The notes: generated by a model from the letters alone, not told the origin. DNA of 64,000 bases from VAZQ01 sp035693615 (GCA_035693615.1 DASSGH010000148.1:35279-99278), one strand, 5' to 3'; positions 8,512 to 17,123 are shown, counted from the stretch's first letter. Numbers and translations are program-made.

Positions 8512-9435
8512 CTAACGCAGGCCTAACCTGCGGGCATAAGTTCCGTGCGCCTCCTCAAGATGCGACATGCTTAGGTTTAATCGCCGCAGCAAATCGTAGA
8601 GCGACTCCGCACGTCTCTCCTCCGGCTTGTCCAACAAATCGGTAATCCATGTATCGATTGAAATTTCGTTTTCCGTTTGGGCGGGCGGTTCGGCTTGAAC
8701 TTCAGGCGCCCCGTCGGCATGAAACGTTCTGTTCACCCGTTGCGCCATGAAGTCTGCCAAGCTGCGCTCGCTGGCCTGATGCTCGCCCTCGCTCAATCGG
8801 CCGCGAAACAGCTCGTATCTCAACCAAACACGGTAAGTGTTCACAACGTCCGTCGCGCAATATCTCGCAATATCTTTGATCCTACCCTCAAGGAAACATC
8901 GCTCGACTTCGGCACCGTCCATGCCGTCGGGCTTTCCCGGTAGACCCATGATCTTGCTCAGTTCGTTCAACGAGGTCTTGGTATGGGGGGCGAACGAGGA
9001 GAGAATGTCGCACAAATCGATTGCATCCTCGGTGTAACGGTTGAAGTACGGCCGAGCAGCCAGTCCTGGCGCAGGGATGCCATGGATCATGGCCCGATAA
9101 CGCAGGACGGGAAGGTCGAAGCTGTTACCGTTGAAGGTCACCAGTTGCGGAGCAAATTCTGCGATATTTGCACAGAATGCGCGGATCAACTGCTTCTCGG
9201 TCTGCTCGCCGACGTGAGGCGCACCTAGCGCATCCACCTCCCAGCGGCCACTTTCGCGGTGCGCAACGAGCGCGCCGATGCACACGATCGTGTGATAGAT
9301 GTGCTTTGGGAACCTGTTGCCGAGAGCTGAACGAATGTGCGCGTCGGTCTGGCCGACAAGATTGTTGGCTGCCGCGAACCCGGCCAGGTCGGGCACAGTT
9401 TCCAGGTCCCAGACGATAATGGACTGCGCAGCCAT
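8512..9435 (-). CDS. Predicted 3'-5' exonuclease, PolB-exonuclease-like (DEDDy)
   Basis: A 307-residue protein with the three DEDD exonuclease motifs: WDLETV (Asp10, Glu12), NGNSFDLPV (Asp107) and YCATDVV (Tyr192, Asp196). This is the stand-alone family related to the proofreading domain of family B polymerases; such enzymes hydrolyse DNA 3' ends with two metal ions. No polymerase domain is present. The C-terminal 80 residues look helical and less conserved. ATG 9435 was chosen because it starts the first catalytic strand; the frame is open further upstream. It is followed by a small membrane protein gene. A degenerate FNR-like site lies 124 bp upstream. Confidence 0.85.
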   Translation of the reverse strand: MAAQSIIVWDLETVPDLAGFAAANNLVGQTDAHIRSALGNRFPKHIYHTIVCIGALVAHRESGRWEVDALGAPHVGEQTEKQLIRAFCANIAEFAPQLVTFNGNSFDLPVLRYRAMIHGIPAPGLAARPYFNRYTEDAIDLCDILSSFAPHTKTSLNELSKIMGLPGKPDGMDGAEVERCFLEGRIKDIARYCATDVVNTYRVWLRYELFRGRLSEGEHQASERSLADFMAQRVNRTFHADGAPEVQAEPPAQTENEISIDTWITDLLDKPEERRAESLYDLLRRLNLSMSHLEEAHGTYARRLGLR

Positions 9436-9558
9436 GATATTAAGACAGCGTTCCTTTAACTTAATTGACCTTCGCTTATGGCGACGGTTTGCCGTGCGGC
9501 GCGAGTACTTGCGCAACGGGCAGCAGGAGCCTTAAAGGCCGTCTCGCGCCCCGCCGCC

Positions 9559-9572
9559 TTGCGATAGATCAA
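9559..9572. promoter_or_regulatory. Degenerate FNR/FixK-like box
   Basis: TTGCGATAGATCAA has one perfect half-site (ATCAA) and two mismatches in the other. It sits 131 bp before the exonuclease start and 125 bp from a perfect box at 9684. Weak evidence on its own. Confidence 0.3.
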
Positions 9573-9683
9573 AAACGTGGCGGAGCGCTGTGGCGAGCAG
9601 CGAGCGCGAAACGGGTGGCTGCCGTTGAGCCGCTGCGCGCTCTGATTGCCGCTTCGCCCGGCAATGAACCATCCCCCGGCCTC

Positions 9684-9697
9684 TTGATATAGATCAA
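9684..9697. promoter_or_regulatory. FNR/FixK box
   Basis: TTGATATAGATCAA, identical to the box at 6126. Its centre is 60 bp before ATG 9751 of the small tail protein and could also drive the acyl-CoA synthetase gene behind it. Identity with the 6126 box is notable because both precede genes carrying the same tail motif. Confidence 0.8.
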
Positions 9698-9750
9698 ACC
9701 GGCAATTCCCAAAAATTCATACGTTAATATGGGTGATCGAAGAGATGATA

Positions 9751-9936
9751 ATGTCAGCGAGCGGCGCCATGGGGAGTTCCGACAATTCGACCTCTCAGCT
9801 CGTTCAGGCGATGGCCGGTTTCGGCGCCCTGATGCCCTTCTGGAGGGGCTTGTTCGCGGCACTCTCGAAACAGCAACGGCAAGCCCGGCGGCCTCACGCC
9901 GAAGGGCCAATTTTTGTTAATTTGGATGCGAGCTAG
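9751..9936 (+). CDS. Small protein carrying the STSQLVQAMAGFG tail motif
   Basis: A 61-residue protein whose first half, SASGAMGSSDNSTSQLVQAM, is nearly identical to the C-terminal tail of the HAF-repeat protein (6215-8113), then diverges into ALMPFWRGLFAALSKQQRQA and a polar end. Possible starts are GTG 9733, ATG 9745 and ATG 9751; GAAGAG sits six bases before 9751. An FNR box 60 bp upstream supports expression. Either a domesticated stand-alone tail or debris of a larger gene. The stop codon region TAGGAGGGG could serve as a ribosome site, but the next start is 50 bp away. Confidence 0.5.
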   Translation: MSASGAMGSSDNSTSQLVQAMAGFGALMPFWRGLFAALSKQQRQARRPHAEGPIFVNLDAS

Positions 9937-9989
9937 GAGGGGTAACTTGGCTCGAAAGTCATTACACCTCCCTGGTAATCGATCTGCCG

Positions 9990-12686
9990 ATGTCGACGTA
10001 TCGTCTCGACAAACTGTTTTCGCCGCGGTCCATCGCGGTTGTGGGTGCGAGCCCGCGCGACACGTCGGCCGGGCGCGCGGTCTTGAGAAATCTTCGCAGC
10101 GCCGGGTTCAAAGGGTCGATCAGCCTCGTCAACCCACACTACGGTGAGATCGAGGGGATCAAAGCCGTCAAAACCATCCAGGAGCTGCGCGAGGCACCCG
10201 ACCTGCTCGTAATCGTCACGCCCCCGCAATCCATCCCCGGCATCGTCGCTGCGGCCGGCGAAAAAGGCGTGGCGGCGGCAATCATCATCACCGCGGGCTT
10301 GGGCCACGGGAAAGGTTCGCTCGCCGATGCCTGCGAGAGGGCAGCACGTAGGACCGGTCTGCGGCTCGTTGGGCCGAACTGTCTCGGGGTGTTGTCATCG
10401 CGCGGCAAGCTCAACGCCAGCTTCGCGGCGCGGACGCCGCCGGCGGGCGAACTCGCCCTCATCTCGCAATCCGGGGCCATAACGGCAGGCCTCATCGAGT
10501 GGGCGGCGGTGCACGACATCGGTTTCTCAGCGGTCGTGTCCCTGGGAGACAGGATCGATGTCGATTTCGGCGACCTGCTCGATTTCTTCGCGCTCGACGG
10601 CCGGACTAGGGCGATCTTGCTGTATGTCGAATCGATCAACAACGCGCGCAAGTTCATGTCGGCCGCACGTGCGGCGGCCCGCGTGAAGCCGGTGGTGGTC
10701 GTCAAATCCGGCCGTCATGCGCAAGCCGCCAAGGCGGCGCAGACGCATACCGGCGCGCTCGCCGGTGCCGACGCGGTCTACGACGCCGCCTTTCGCCGGG
10801 CCGGCCTCCTGCGGGTCCTCGATCTCGATGAATTGTTTGCCGCCGCGGAGACGCTGGGGCGCGTACGGCCGTTTGCGGGCAAGCGGTTGGCAATCCTCAC
10901 CAACGGCGGCGGGATCGGCGTCCTCGCCGTGGACCGGCTTGCGGATCTGGGCGGGACTCTCGCGGAAATTTCCCCAGAGACCTTGACACGACTCGATGCG
11001 GCGCTGCCGCCAATCTGGTCGCGCGCGAACCCGGTCGACATCGCCGGCGATGCCGATGCGACGCGTTATACCGCCGCGTTCGAGGCGCTGCTCGAAGATC
11101 GCCAAAACGATGCCGTGCTGGTCATGAATGTTCCGACCGCGCTCGCGTCGGCGCAGGCGGCGGCCAAATCAATCGCCGCCTCTGCCCACGGACATCGCAA
11201 CCGCCTCATGCGGCCGAAGCCCGTCTTCGCCGCCTGGATAGGAACCAGCGATGCCGTCACGCCGATCTTCGAAGCCGCCGGCATTCCGAGCTACGCCACG
11301 GAATCCGACGCAGTGCGGGGCTTCATGCACCTGGTACGCTACCGGCAGGCGCTGGAGGCGATGATGGCGACGCCCCCGAGCCTGGCGCAGGACTTCAAGC
11401 CCGACGTCGCGGCCGCCCGCACTGTTGTCGAGAAGGCGCTACAACGCGGAAGCACCTGGCTTGATCCGATCGAGAGCGCGCGCCTGCTCGAGGCCTATTC
11501 CATTCCAATCGCGCCGGCGCAGCTTGCTCGCGATGCCGATGAAGCCGCTGCCGCGGCGCGGCCGTTTCTGACGCAGGGATCGGGCGCGGTGGCGAAAATC
11601 CTGTCGCCGGACATCGTGCACAAATCCGAAGTCGGCGGCGTCAAGCTCAACCTCATCAGCGAGGGCGCGGTGCGCGAGGCGGTCGCCGACATTTTTGCAC
11701 GCGCGCGCGCCGTGCGGCCGGATGCGCACATCACCGGCGTGACCATCCATCCGATGGTCGTGCGCCCCAAGGCGCGCGAGTTGATTGCGGGAATTGCCGA
11801 CGATCCGACCTTCGGCCCGGTTATCGTGTTCGGCCGGGGCGGCACCGCGGTCGAGGTGATCGGCGACAAGGCGCTCGCGCTTCCGCCGCTCGATCTCAAG
11901 CTCGCAGGCGAGCTGATCGCCCGCACGCGGGTGTCGCGCGTGCTTAAGGGTTATCGCGACGTTCCCGCCGCGGATATCCACGCCATTGCGCTCCTGCTGG
12001 TCAAGCTTGCGCAACTCGCTGCCGATCTGCCGGAATTGCGTGAACTCGATCTCAATCCGGTGCTGGCCGATCAGAACGGCCTCATTGCCGTTGATGCCCG
12101 CATAGCGGTCGCTGCGGTCGAGCCGGCGGCCCGCGGGGGATCGAGCTCCCGCTTGGCCATCAGGCCCTACCCTAAGGAATGGGAACGACACGCCGAGCTT
12201 CGAGACGGGACGAAGATACGTGTACGGCCGGTCCGCCCCGAGGATGAGCCCCTGTACGGCCCGTTTTTCGCTGCGGTCACGCCGGAGGATTTGCGCCTGC
12301 GCTTCTTCGCCCCGGTTAAGGAGTTCGGCCACACCTTCATCGCACGTTTCACCCAGATCGATTACGCCCGCGCCATGGCGTTCATCGCCCTCGAGGAGGC
12401 ATCCGGCGACATGCTCGGCGTCGTCCGCGTTCACGCCGATGCGAACTACGAGCACGGCGAATTCGCGATCTTGGTGCGGTCCGATATGAAAGGGCGCGGC
12501 CTCGGCTACCTGCTCATGCAGCTCATCGTCGAATACGCCCGATCGGAGGGCCTCACGACCATTGGCGGGCAAGTCTTGAGCGAGAACGCGACGATGTTGG
12601 CGATGTGCAGGGAGCTTGGATTCGAAATTCGATCCGACCCACAAGACCCCGACGCCTGCATCGTGAAGCTTGCTCTCTTTGGCTAA
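9990..12686 (+). CDS. Acyl-CoA synthetase (NDP-forming)-GNAT fusion, Pat/YfiQ-type protein lysine acetyltransferase
   Basis: An 898-residue protein. Order of domains: CoA-binding Rossmann domain (about 5-130, RSIAVVGASPRDTSAG), succinyl-CoA-ligase-like domains (about 145-450, with ALISQSGAITAG and ILTNGGGIGVLAVD), ATP-grasp (about 480-700, VAKILSPDIVHKSEVGGVKL), and a C-terminal GNAT domain (about 735-898) with the acetyl-CoA loop KGRGLGYLL. This layout is that of YfiQ/Pka and Rhodopseudomonas Pat, which acetylate and switch off acyl-CoA synthetases using acetyl-CoA; catalysis by the synthetase part is usually lost. Upstream FNR box and the island suggest induction under low oxygen. Both sides are bordered by fragments of the tail protein family, so the gene seems inserted into that locus. 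Confidence 0.9.
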   Translation: MSTYRLDKLFSPRSIAVVGASPRDTSAGRAVLRNLRSAGFKGSISLVNPHYGEIEGIKAVKTIQELREAPDLLVIVTPPQSIPGIVAAAGEKGVAAAIIITAGLGHGKGSLADACERAARRTGLRLVGPNCLGVLSSRGKLNASFAARTPPAGELALISQSGAITAGLIEWAAVHDIGFSAVVSLGDRIDVDFGDLLDFFALDGRTRAILLYVESINNARKFMSAARAAARVKPVVVVKSGRHAQAAKAAQTHTGALAGADAVYDAAFRRAGLLRVLDLDELFAAAETLGRVRPFAGKRLAILTNGGGIGVLAVDRLADLGGTLAEISPETLTRLDAALPPIWSRANPVDIAGDADATRYTAAFEALLEDRQNDAVLVMNVPTALASAQAAAKSIAASAHGHRNRLMRPKPVFAAWIGTSDAVTPIFEAAGIPSYATESDAVRGFMHLVRYRQALEAMMATPPSLAQDFKPDVAAARTVVEKALQRGSTWLDPIESARLLEAYSIPIAPAQLARDADEAAAAARPFLTQGSGAVAKILSPDIVHKSEVGGVKLNLISEGAVREAVADIFARARAVRPDAHITGVTIHPMVVRPKARELIAGIADDPTFGPVIVFGRGGTAVEVIGDKALALPPLDLKLAGELIARTRVSRVLKGYRDVPAADIHAIALLLVKLAQLAADLPELRELDLNPVLADQNGLIAVDARIAVAAVEPAARGGSSSRLAIRPYPKEWERHAELRDGTKIRVRPVRPEDEPLYGPFFAAVTPEDLRLRFFAPVKEFGHTFIARFTQIDYARAMAFIALEEASGDMLGVVRVHADANYEHGEFAILVRSDMKGRGLGYLLMQLIVEYARSEGLTTIGGQVLSENATMLAMCRELGFEIRSDPQDPDACIVKLALFG

Positions 12687-12687
12687 T

Positions 12688-13114
12688 CGACAGCGGCAGC
12701 GGCGGGCTGGAGATCTACGACATCGCCAACAATGCGATCACCGGCGCCTTCTTCCTGGGCAACGTCGGGCTGGACTGGCAGTACGCCGGCGTCGGCCCGA
12801 TCCAGGGTCCCGGCACATCCAACCTGGTGCTGCGCAACGTCAACACCGGCGCATTCCAGGCCTACAACATCGCGGGCAATACGCTAGTGGGATCAGCCAG
12901 GCTTGGGTGCGGCCGGCTTGAATTGGCAGCTCGGCGGCTTCGCCGGCTATCCAGCGAGCGGCGCCATGGGCAGTTCCGAAAATTCGACCTCTCAGCTCGT
13001 TCAGGCGAGGCGGGCTTCGGCAGCGGCAGCAGCGGGGCCGACAACTTGAACACCTCTTCTATCGGTATCGATACGTCACAGCAGACCTTTTTGACGACGT
13101 CACAGCACACATGA
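12688..13114 (+). pseudogene. Remnant of an FG-GAP-like repeat/tail protein gene with two compensating indels
   Basis: Immediately after the stop of the acyl-CoA synthetase gene the sequence is homologous to the last repeats and tail of the protein at 6215-8113 (SGGLEIYDIANNAITGAFFL and following). The 5' part, including start codon, is missing. Alignment by eye with positions 7860-8050 shows one extra G near 12901 and one missing T near 13007; between them the tail ENSTSQLVQAM is only readable in the shifted frame, after them the original frame resumes (GFGSGSSGADNLN) to the stop at 13112-13114. It is probably not functional. Confidence 0.8.
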
Positions 13115-13188
13115 GGGCGCAGGACTTTCGCACGATACCTCGAAAGCCAACAATGTCTTCAGCTGCGGAAGAGGATTCGACTCCGACG

Positions 13189-14367
13189 TCAGCTCCCGCG
13201 CGCATGGAAGAGCATGGGTGCATAGAGCAGCGCAAACCCTCCAAAAGCAACGATCCAAGCAAGCGCTGCGACATGGATGAGTACCATGGTCCAAGCGGGG
13301 AGCAGCGCAGCTCCGATCCGTGCCAGCGCCGCCAGCACGACGGCGGCGTATATGACTTGTGTGCCAGTTCGCGTGACGAGTTCGTGGCCGGTGTGACCCA
13401 GGCTCGCCCGCGTCATTACCGCGAGTGTCATTGCCCCGACAGCTCCGGCCATCCACGCATGCAGGCTGGCACTCTGCACGACCAGGCCGAAAGCAGCCAA
13501 TCCTGCAAGCGCGAAGCCGAGCGGGATAAAGGCGTAGGCGACGTGCAGAACGAAGACCAGGCGTTCGCGGGTCGTTCGCTCTCCCGCCCAGCGGGCAAGG
13601 CGCACGAGATGAAGGATTCCGGCGACGCACAAGGCCACGCCGGATATCAGGACGTCAGGTGCGATGATCCACAGGCAAAGCGCAGCCACGCTTAAAGTGA
13701 GCGCCGCCATATCGAATCTTCCGAACGGGATCGGCAGACGGCCGGGATTCGCCCGCACCAGCCAATTACGTGTGAAACTGGGAATGACGCGCCCGCCAAC
13801 GAGCATGACAAGAAGGAGAACGGCCGTCACTCCGGTTCGGAGCGCGTATTCCACCGCGCCAGAGAGATGCGATTCAACATGAAAAGCGGCATTTGCGAGC
13901 GCAAGGATCGTCACCGGAATAAGGATTTTCATATTCCGCCAATTCTGCCCCGCGACGATTTCACGCGCCATCACTCCAACAACGAGTATAAGGAACGCGC
14001 CGTCAATGATCGCTGTTAATACCCAGCCGAGATAGGCCGAAAAGGAGACGGCGAGGCGACCTAACATCCAGAGGACCACAAGAAAAAGCAGCGGCATCCC
14101 CTGCAACGGCAGCCTTCCGGTCCAGTTTGGGATCGCCGTCAGCAGGAACCCTGTAAGGACGGCAGGCACGTAACCGAAGAGCATCTCATGCGCGTGCCAG
14201 TCGCGCGGCGCAAATAATGTCGGAACCGCAACTTCGCCCTCGAAGAGCGGCAACCACAGCGCCATGGAGAGTGCCGCCTGGCATGCGCCGAAAAAGAAAA
14301 AGGGACGGAAGCCGTATGAGAAAAGAGCGGGGCCTCGATACGGTTTGAGACGCGGGATTGGGCTCAT
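13189..14367 (-). CDS. nnrS: NnrS family membrane protein
   Basis: A 392-residue polytopic membrane protein with about 12 hydrophobic segments and the NnrS hallmarks: PALFSYGFRPFFFFGACQAA, RDWHAHEMLFGY, a mid-protein AFHVESHL and a later RASLGHTGHELV. NnrS carries haem and copper in Rhodobacter and protects against nitric oxide and nitrosative stress. ATG 14367 is preferred over GTG 14382. It starts 28 bp after the end of the nitrite reductase gene on the same strand, so it is probably co-transcribed and relieves NO formed by that enzyme. Confidence 0.92.
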   Translation of the reverse strand: MSPIPRLKPYRGPALFSYGFRPFFFFGACQAALSMALWLPLFEGEVAVPTLFAPRDWHAHEMLFGYVPAVLTGFLLTAIPNWTGRLPLQGMPLLFLVVLWMLGRLAVSFSAYLGWVLTAIIDGAFLILVVGVMAREIVAGQNWRNMKILIPVTILALANAAFHVESHLSGAVEYALRTGVTAVLLLVMLVGGRVIPSFTRNWLVRANPGRLPIPFGRFDMAALTLSVAALCLWIIAPDVLISGVALCVAGILHLVRLARWAGERTTRERLVFVLHVAYAFIPLGFALAGLAAFGLVVQSASLHAWMAGAVGAMTLAVMTRASLGHTGHELVTRTGTQVIYAAVVLAALARIGAALLPAWTMVLIHVAALAWIVAFGGFALLYAPMLFHARGS

Positions 14368-14394
14368 GGTGCGGCGTTCCACGCGGCGATTATG

Positions 14395-15825
14395 CTAGTG
14401 GCCGCTTCCCGGTTCCACTTTGCCCTCAAAGATCTCTGGCTTTGCGTCGCCCTCCACTTGCAGAATTCCAACTAACCCGCGTTCGGCGCGCGAGAGCGCG
14501 TGGTCCACCAGAATATAATTGCCCGGCACATCGAGCCTGAACTCGACAATGGTTGCGCCCCCGGGGGGTACGGTAACGGTTTGTACCCCGCGGGCCGGCG
14601 GACTTTGCAAATCTCCGAGGCTATAAACCCGGTCAAAGATTTCGCCGATGACATGGAAGGACGAGGTGTAATTGGGTCCGCCCACGCCGAAAAAGATCCG
14701 GACTGTGTCGCCGACCTTCGCTTTCATTGGATGCAGTTTGGACAGAGCCCCCACGGAACCGTTGAAGACGAAATATTCCGGCCGTTCGTGTAAAAGCTTC
14801 TCGACGCTGAATTCCTGACTCCCGCGCTGCCCGAACGCAGCCTCCGTGTAGATTTCTCCCTGCATCACGTAGAGTTCATGATCGACCTGCACCAATCCGC
14901 CCTCGGGCTCGACCAAGATCAAGCCGTACATCCCGTTGGCAATGTGATGGGCCACCATCGGGGTGGCGCAATGATACACGTAGATACCGGGCACCAGCGC
15001 CTTGAACTTGACCACCTTCTCATGGCCTGGATCAGCTTGTGTAGCTGCTGCGCCGCCGCCTGGCCCGGTAGCCGCATGAAAATCCACGGAGTGAATCATG
15101 CTGCTGTCGGCAGCGTTCTTGAGGTGCACCTCAACCGTATCGCCGACGCGAACCCGCAGGAACGGGCCGGGGACCTTGCCATTGAAGGTCCAAAAGCCAA
15201 ACGTCGCTCCTTCCGCGAGTCTGCCCTCGAGCTCGACCGTGATCAGGTCAACGCGGACGGTCTGCGGGGCGCGCGCGCCGATCGGCGGCGGCAGGTCGGT
15301 TGCTTCGCGCGTGATAACCGCTTCGACGACGGTTTGCGCAGGGGGTCGTGGCGTAACGAGGAATTGCCCTTTCATTCCGGCAAGCTCATGGCCAGGCACG
15401 CTGCACAGATACGTAAAGTCTCCAGCGCGTTCGGCTCGGAAGGCGAGCGTTGTGCTGGAACCCCGTCCGGTGATCCGGGGCGATTTGGCGTTTTGATCGG
15501 GAAAAATGATGTCGTGTTCCGCGCCTTCACCGTTCATCAACGTGATCTGGGCCACTTGGCCCTCGGCTGCCGATAGGACCGGATTGACCTGGCCGTCGAT
15601 CATCCCGCCGATACCGATGAAAACCATCCGTCCCTCGGCGATTCCCGACCGAAGGGTGTAGCGAATATCGGGAATGTAGCTGACCGACCCGCGCTGCGGA
15701 GGCGCTGCGGGAGCGAGCGTTGCAGCGGGCGGGGACGTCCCGGCGGGTGCAGCTGCCGCGCTGGCTGCAAGATATGCGATCACGTCCCGGCGCTCGTTCT
15801 CGGTCTTGAGTCCGGGAAAGGGCAT
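14395..15825 (-). CDS. nirK: Copper nitrite reductase (AniA-like) with N-terminal cupredoxin domain; C-terminal part of a frameshifted fusion
   Basis: A 476-residue frame. Residues 1-25 are the end of a cytochrome c domain encoded upstream in another frame. Residues 60-158 form an extra cupredoxin with full type 1 ligands (His104, Cys141, His146, Met151). Residues 165-470 are the two-domain CuNIR: type 1 ligands His245, Cys286, His294, Met299; type 2 ligands His250, His285, His442; catalytic Asp248 and His391. The HVIGEIFD and VDFHAATG segments match Neisseria AniA. The enzyme reduces nitrite to NO in the periplasm. Its apparent start Met is the cytochrome haem ligand, so it probably does not begin here; no ribosome site precedes it. 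Confidence 0.9.
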   Translation of the reverse strand: MPFPGLKTENERRDVIAYLAASAAAAPAGTSPPAATLAPAAPPQRGSVSYIPDIRYTLRSGIAEGRMVFIGIGGMIDGQVNPVLSAAEGQVAQITLMNGEGAEHDIIFPDQNAKSPRITGRGSSTTLAFRAERAGDFTYLCSVPGHELAGMKGQFLVTPRPPAQTVVEAVITREATDLPPPIGARAPQTVRVDLITVELEGRLAEGATFGFWTFNGKVPGPFLRVRVGDTVEVHLKNAADSSMIHSVDFHAATGPGGGAAATQADPGHEKVVKFKALVPGIYVYHCATPMVAHHIANGMYGLILVEPEGGLVQVDHELYVMQGEIYTEAAFGQRGSQEFSVEKLLHERPEYFVFNGSVGALSKLHPMKAKVGDTVRIFFGVGGPNYTSSFHVIGEIFDRVYSLGDLQSPPARGVQTVTVPPGGATIVEFRLDVPGNYILVDHALSRAERGLVGILQVEGDAKPEIFEGKVEPGSGH

Positions 15826-16265
15826 CTTGTTGTCGGGGACGGACTTTTGTGGGTCGAGAAGAACTGGTCGAGGGTTGCCCCGTCCCAGCTCAGCCCGGAT
15901 GCCCGGAGGGCCGCTGAGTAGGCAAAGCCGGGCTCGCTTCCAGCTCTTTTACCTACGATCGCTGCGAGTGTGGGGCCAATCCCATTTTTTCCTGGCTCGA
16001 GCGAGTGACAGGCCTGGCACTTGCGATAGACCTGACGGCCTTGCTCTCGGTCACCGCCCGAACCCGTCACGGGCTGGGCGGCGGTCTGGACCTGCCGCTG
16101 CACAGCTAAAGTGGGAGGCTGGACCGGTTCAGCTTGGGGTCTCGCGGCTTCCGGTGCCGTCTGTCCCACTGCGACGGTTTGAGGCGGCGATTTAGGATAA
16201 GGCAGGAGCAGAACTCCGGCCACTACGAGCGCCGAAAAAACGATAGCCACTGCAAGCTCCCGCAT
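15780..16265 (-). CDS. Cytochrome c domain, N-terminal part of the frameshifted nitrite reductase fusion
   Basis: A 161-residue frame starting MRELAVAIVFSALVVAGVLL, an uncleaved anchor or signal, then a Pro/Gln-rich linker and a class I cytochrome c with haem motif CQACH (near residue 85) and NGIGPTLAAIVGKRAGS. From about 15858 onward the frame reads nonsense (STHKSPSPTTRCPF), while another frame of the same strand gives LDPQKSVPDNKMPFPGLK, the normal end of this cytochrome including the axial Met. A single-base deletion near 15856-15860 therefore splits cytochrome from cupredoxin-NirK. Restored, one protein of about 620 residues results. It may be a true pseudogene, a programmed shift or a sequencing error. 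Confidence 0.75.
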   Translation of the reverse strand: MRELAVAIVFSALVVAGVLLLPYPKSPPQTVAVGQTAPEAARPQAEPVQPPTLAVQRQVQTAAQPVTGSGGDREQGRQVYRKCQACHSLEPGKNGIGPTLAAIVGKRAGSEPGFAYSAALRASGLSWDGATLDQFFSTHKSPSPTTRCPFPDSRPRTSAGT

Positions 16266-16280
16266 GTCCCACCCCTAAGA

Positions 16281-16436
16281 TTAAAACAGTAGGAGAAGTC
16301 CGCCGAATTCTTCGTCGCCGAGCGGCACGTGCCAGATCACCGCCGCGGGCGCCGTATCGTCGACGTCATCGCCGATGTCGAACGGCAAATCCGCCGCGGG
16401 GGGCTGGTTCGAATAAATCATGGGATCACGTGGCAT
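16281..16436 (-). CDS. Possible 51-residue acidic protein upstream of the nitrite reductase fusion
   Basis: An open frame MPRDPMIYSNQPPAADL ... DIGDDVDDTAPAAVIW ... ending LLLLF, 15 bp before the cytochrome-nirK start on the same strand. It is acidic with a hydrophobic end, has no strong ribosome site and no recognised family. It could be a leader peptide or not a gene at all. Confidence 0.3.
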   Translation of the reverse strand: MPRDPMIYSNQPPAADLPFDIGDDVDDTAPAAVIWHVPLGDEEFGGLLLLF

Positions 16437-16505
16437 GCTCAGCGCTTCAACGTGGGGATGTACACAGCGGCGGCGCGCGCCGCCGCCGCATCGCTTCTAT
16501 TTGAT

Positions 16506-16991
16506 TTAGGCGACCAGGAACCGCAGCGACGGGCGCTGCTCGATGAACGAAAGCTTCTCCAACCAACCGTCGATGCCCCAGACGTGTCCGGCGCGGTTCG
16601 CGATCAGATAGACGCACAGCGTCGCGTAGACGATGTGGTAATCGACGATGAAGTTGTTCCGGTTTTCGATGAACGGCCAGTCCATGTGCGCGGTCCAATA
16701 CATCAGCAGAAGCGCCACGCCGAATGCCGCGCTGACGCGAACCATCAAGCCAACTAGGAGCGAAAGCCCGATCAAGAGATGACCGTAGCTGACCAGGAAC
16801 GTTAGAACGGGATCGATGGTGGGCGTGGCGAGCACGGCATAGACGTCGTGGAAGGTTTTTGTTTGGTTAAGGAACGCCACCGCACTGAATTTCGGATTGA
16901 ACACCTGATGCGACGCGGCGTAGAGGAACGTCCACGCCATAAGGAGGCGGAAAGTGAGAATGAAACCGCGCTCGGAGCTTGATTGCGTCAT
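16506..16991 (-). CDS. DoxX family membrane protein
   Basis: A 161-residue protein with four hydrophobic helices, beginning with an Arg-containing helix LTFRLLMAWTFLYAASHQVF and containing LVSYGHLLIGLSLLVGL, the usual DoxX/DoxD core. DoxX relatives sit in quinone-linked or thiol redox complexes; the exact role here is unknown. An FNR box 82 bp upstream of ATG 16991 predicts low-oxygen induction. It lies between the nirK-nnrS genes and a small cytochrome c gene, all on the same strand. Confidence 0.8.
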   Translation of the reverse strand: MTQSSSERGFILTFRLLMAWTFLYAASHQVFNPKFSAVAFLNQTKTFHDVYAVLATPTIDPVLTFLVSYGHLLIGLSLLVGLMVRVSAAFGVALLLMYWTAHMDWPFIENRNNFIVDYHIVYATLCVYLIANRAGHVWGIDGWLEKLSFIEQRPSLRFLVA

Positions 16992-17065
16992 GACCTGATC
17001 CCTTGCCTTTGCTTCATGCCCCCGCTGGGGCCCTTTTGCATTACCGTGCGTCGCAAGCCGGAATG

Positions 17066-17079
17066 TTGATCCAGGTCAA
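17066..17079. promoter_or_regulatory. FNR/FixK box
   Basis: TTGATCCAGGTCAA fits TTGAY-N4-RTCAA. Centre 82 bp upstream of the doxX-like start on the minus strand, the same distance as the box at 6126 to its gene. Confidence 0.75.
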
Positions 17080-17123
17080 AGTCCATCGAAGGAACGTGTC
17101 GCCGGCTGCGCGCGGCCGCGAGA

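Noticed and set aside
16329..16757. Open frame on the plus strand opposite the DoxX gene
   Set aside because: It is the antisense of a clear membrane protein gene, with no ribosome site and no family pattern.
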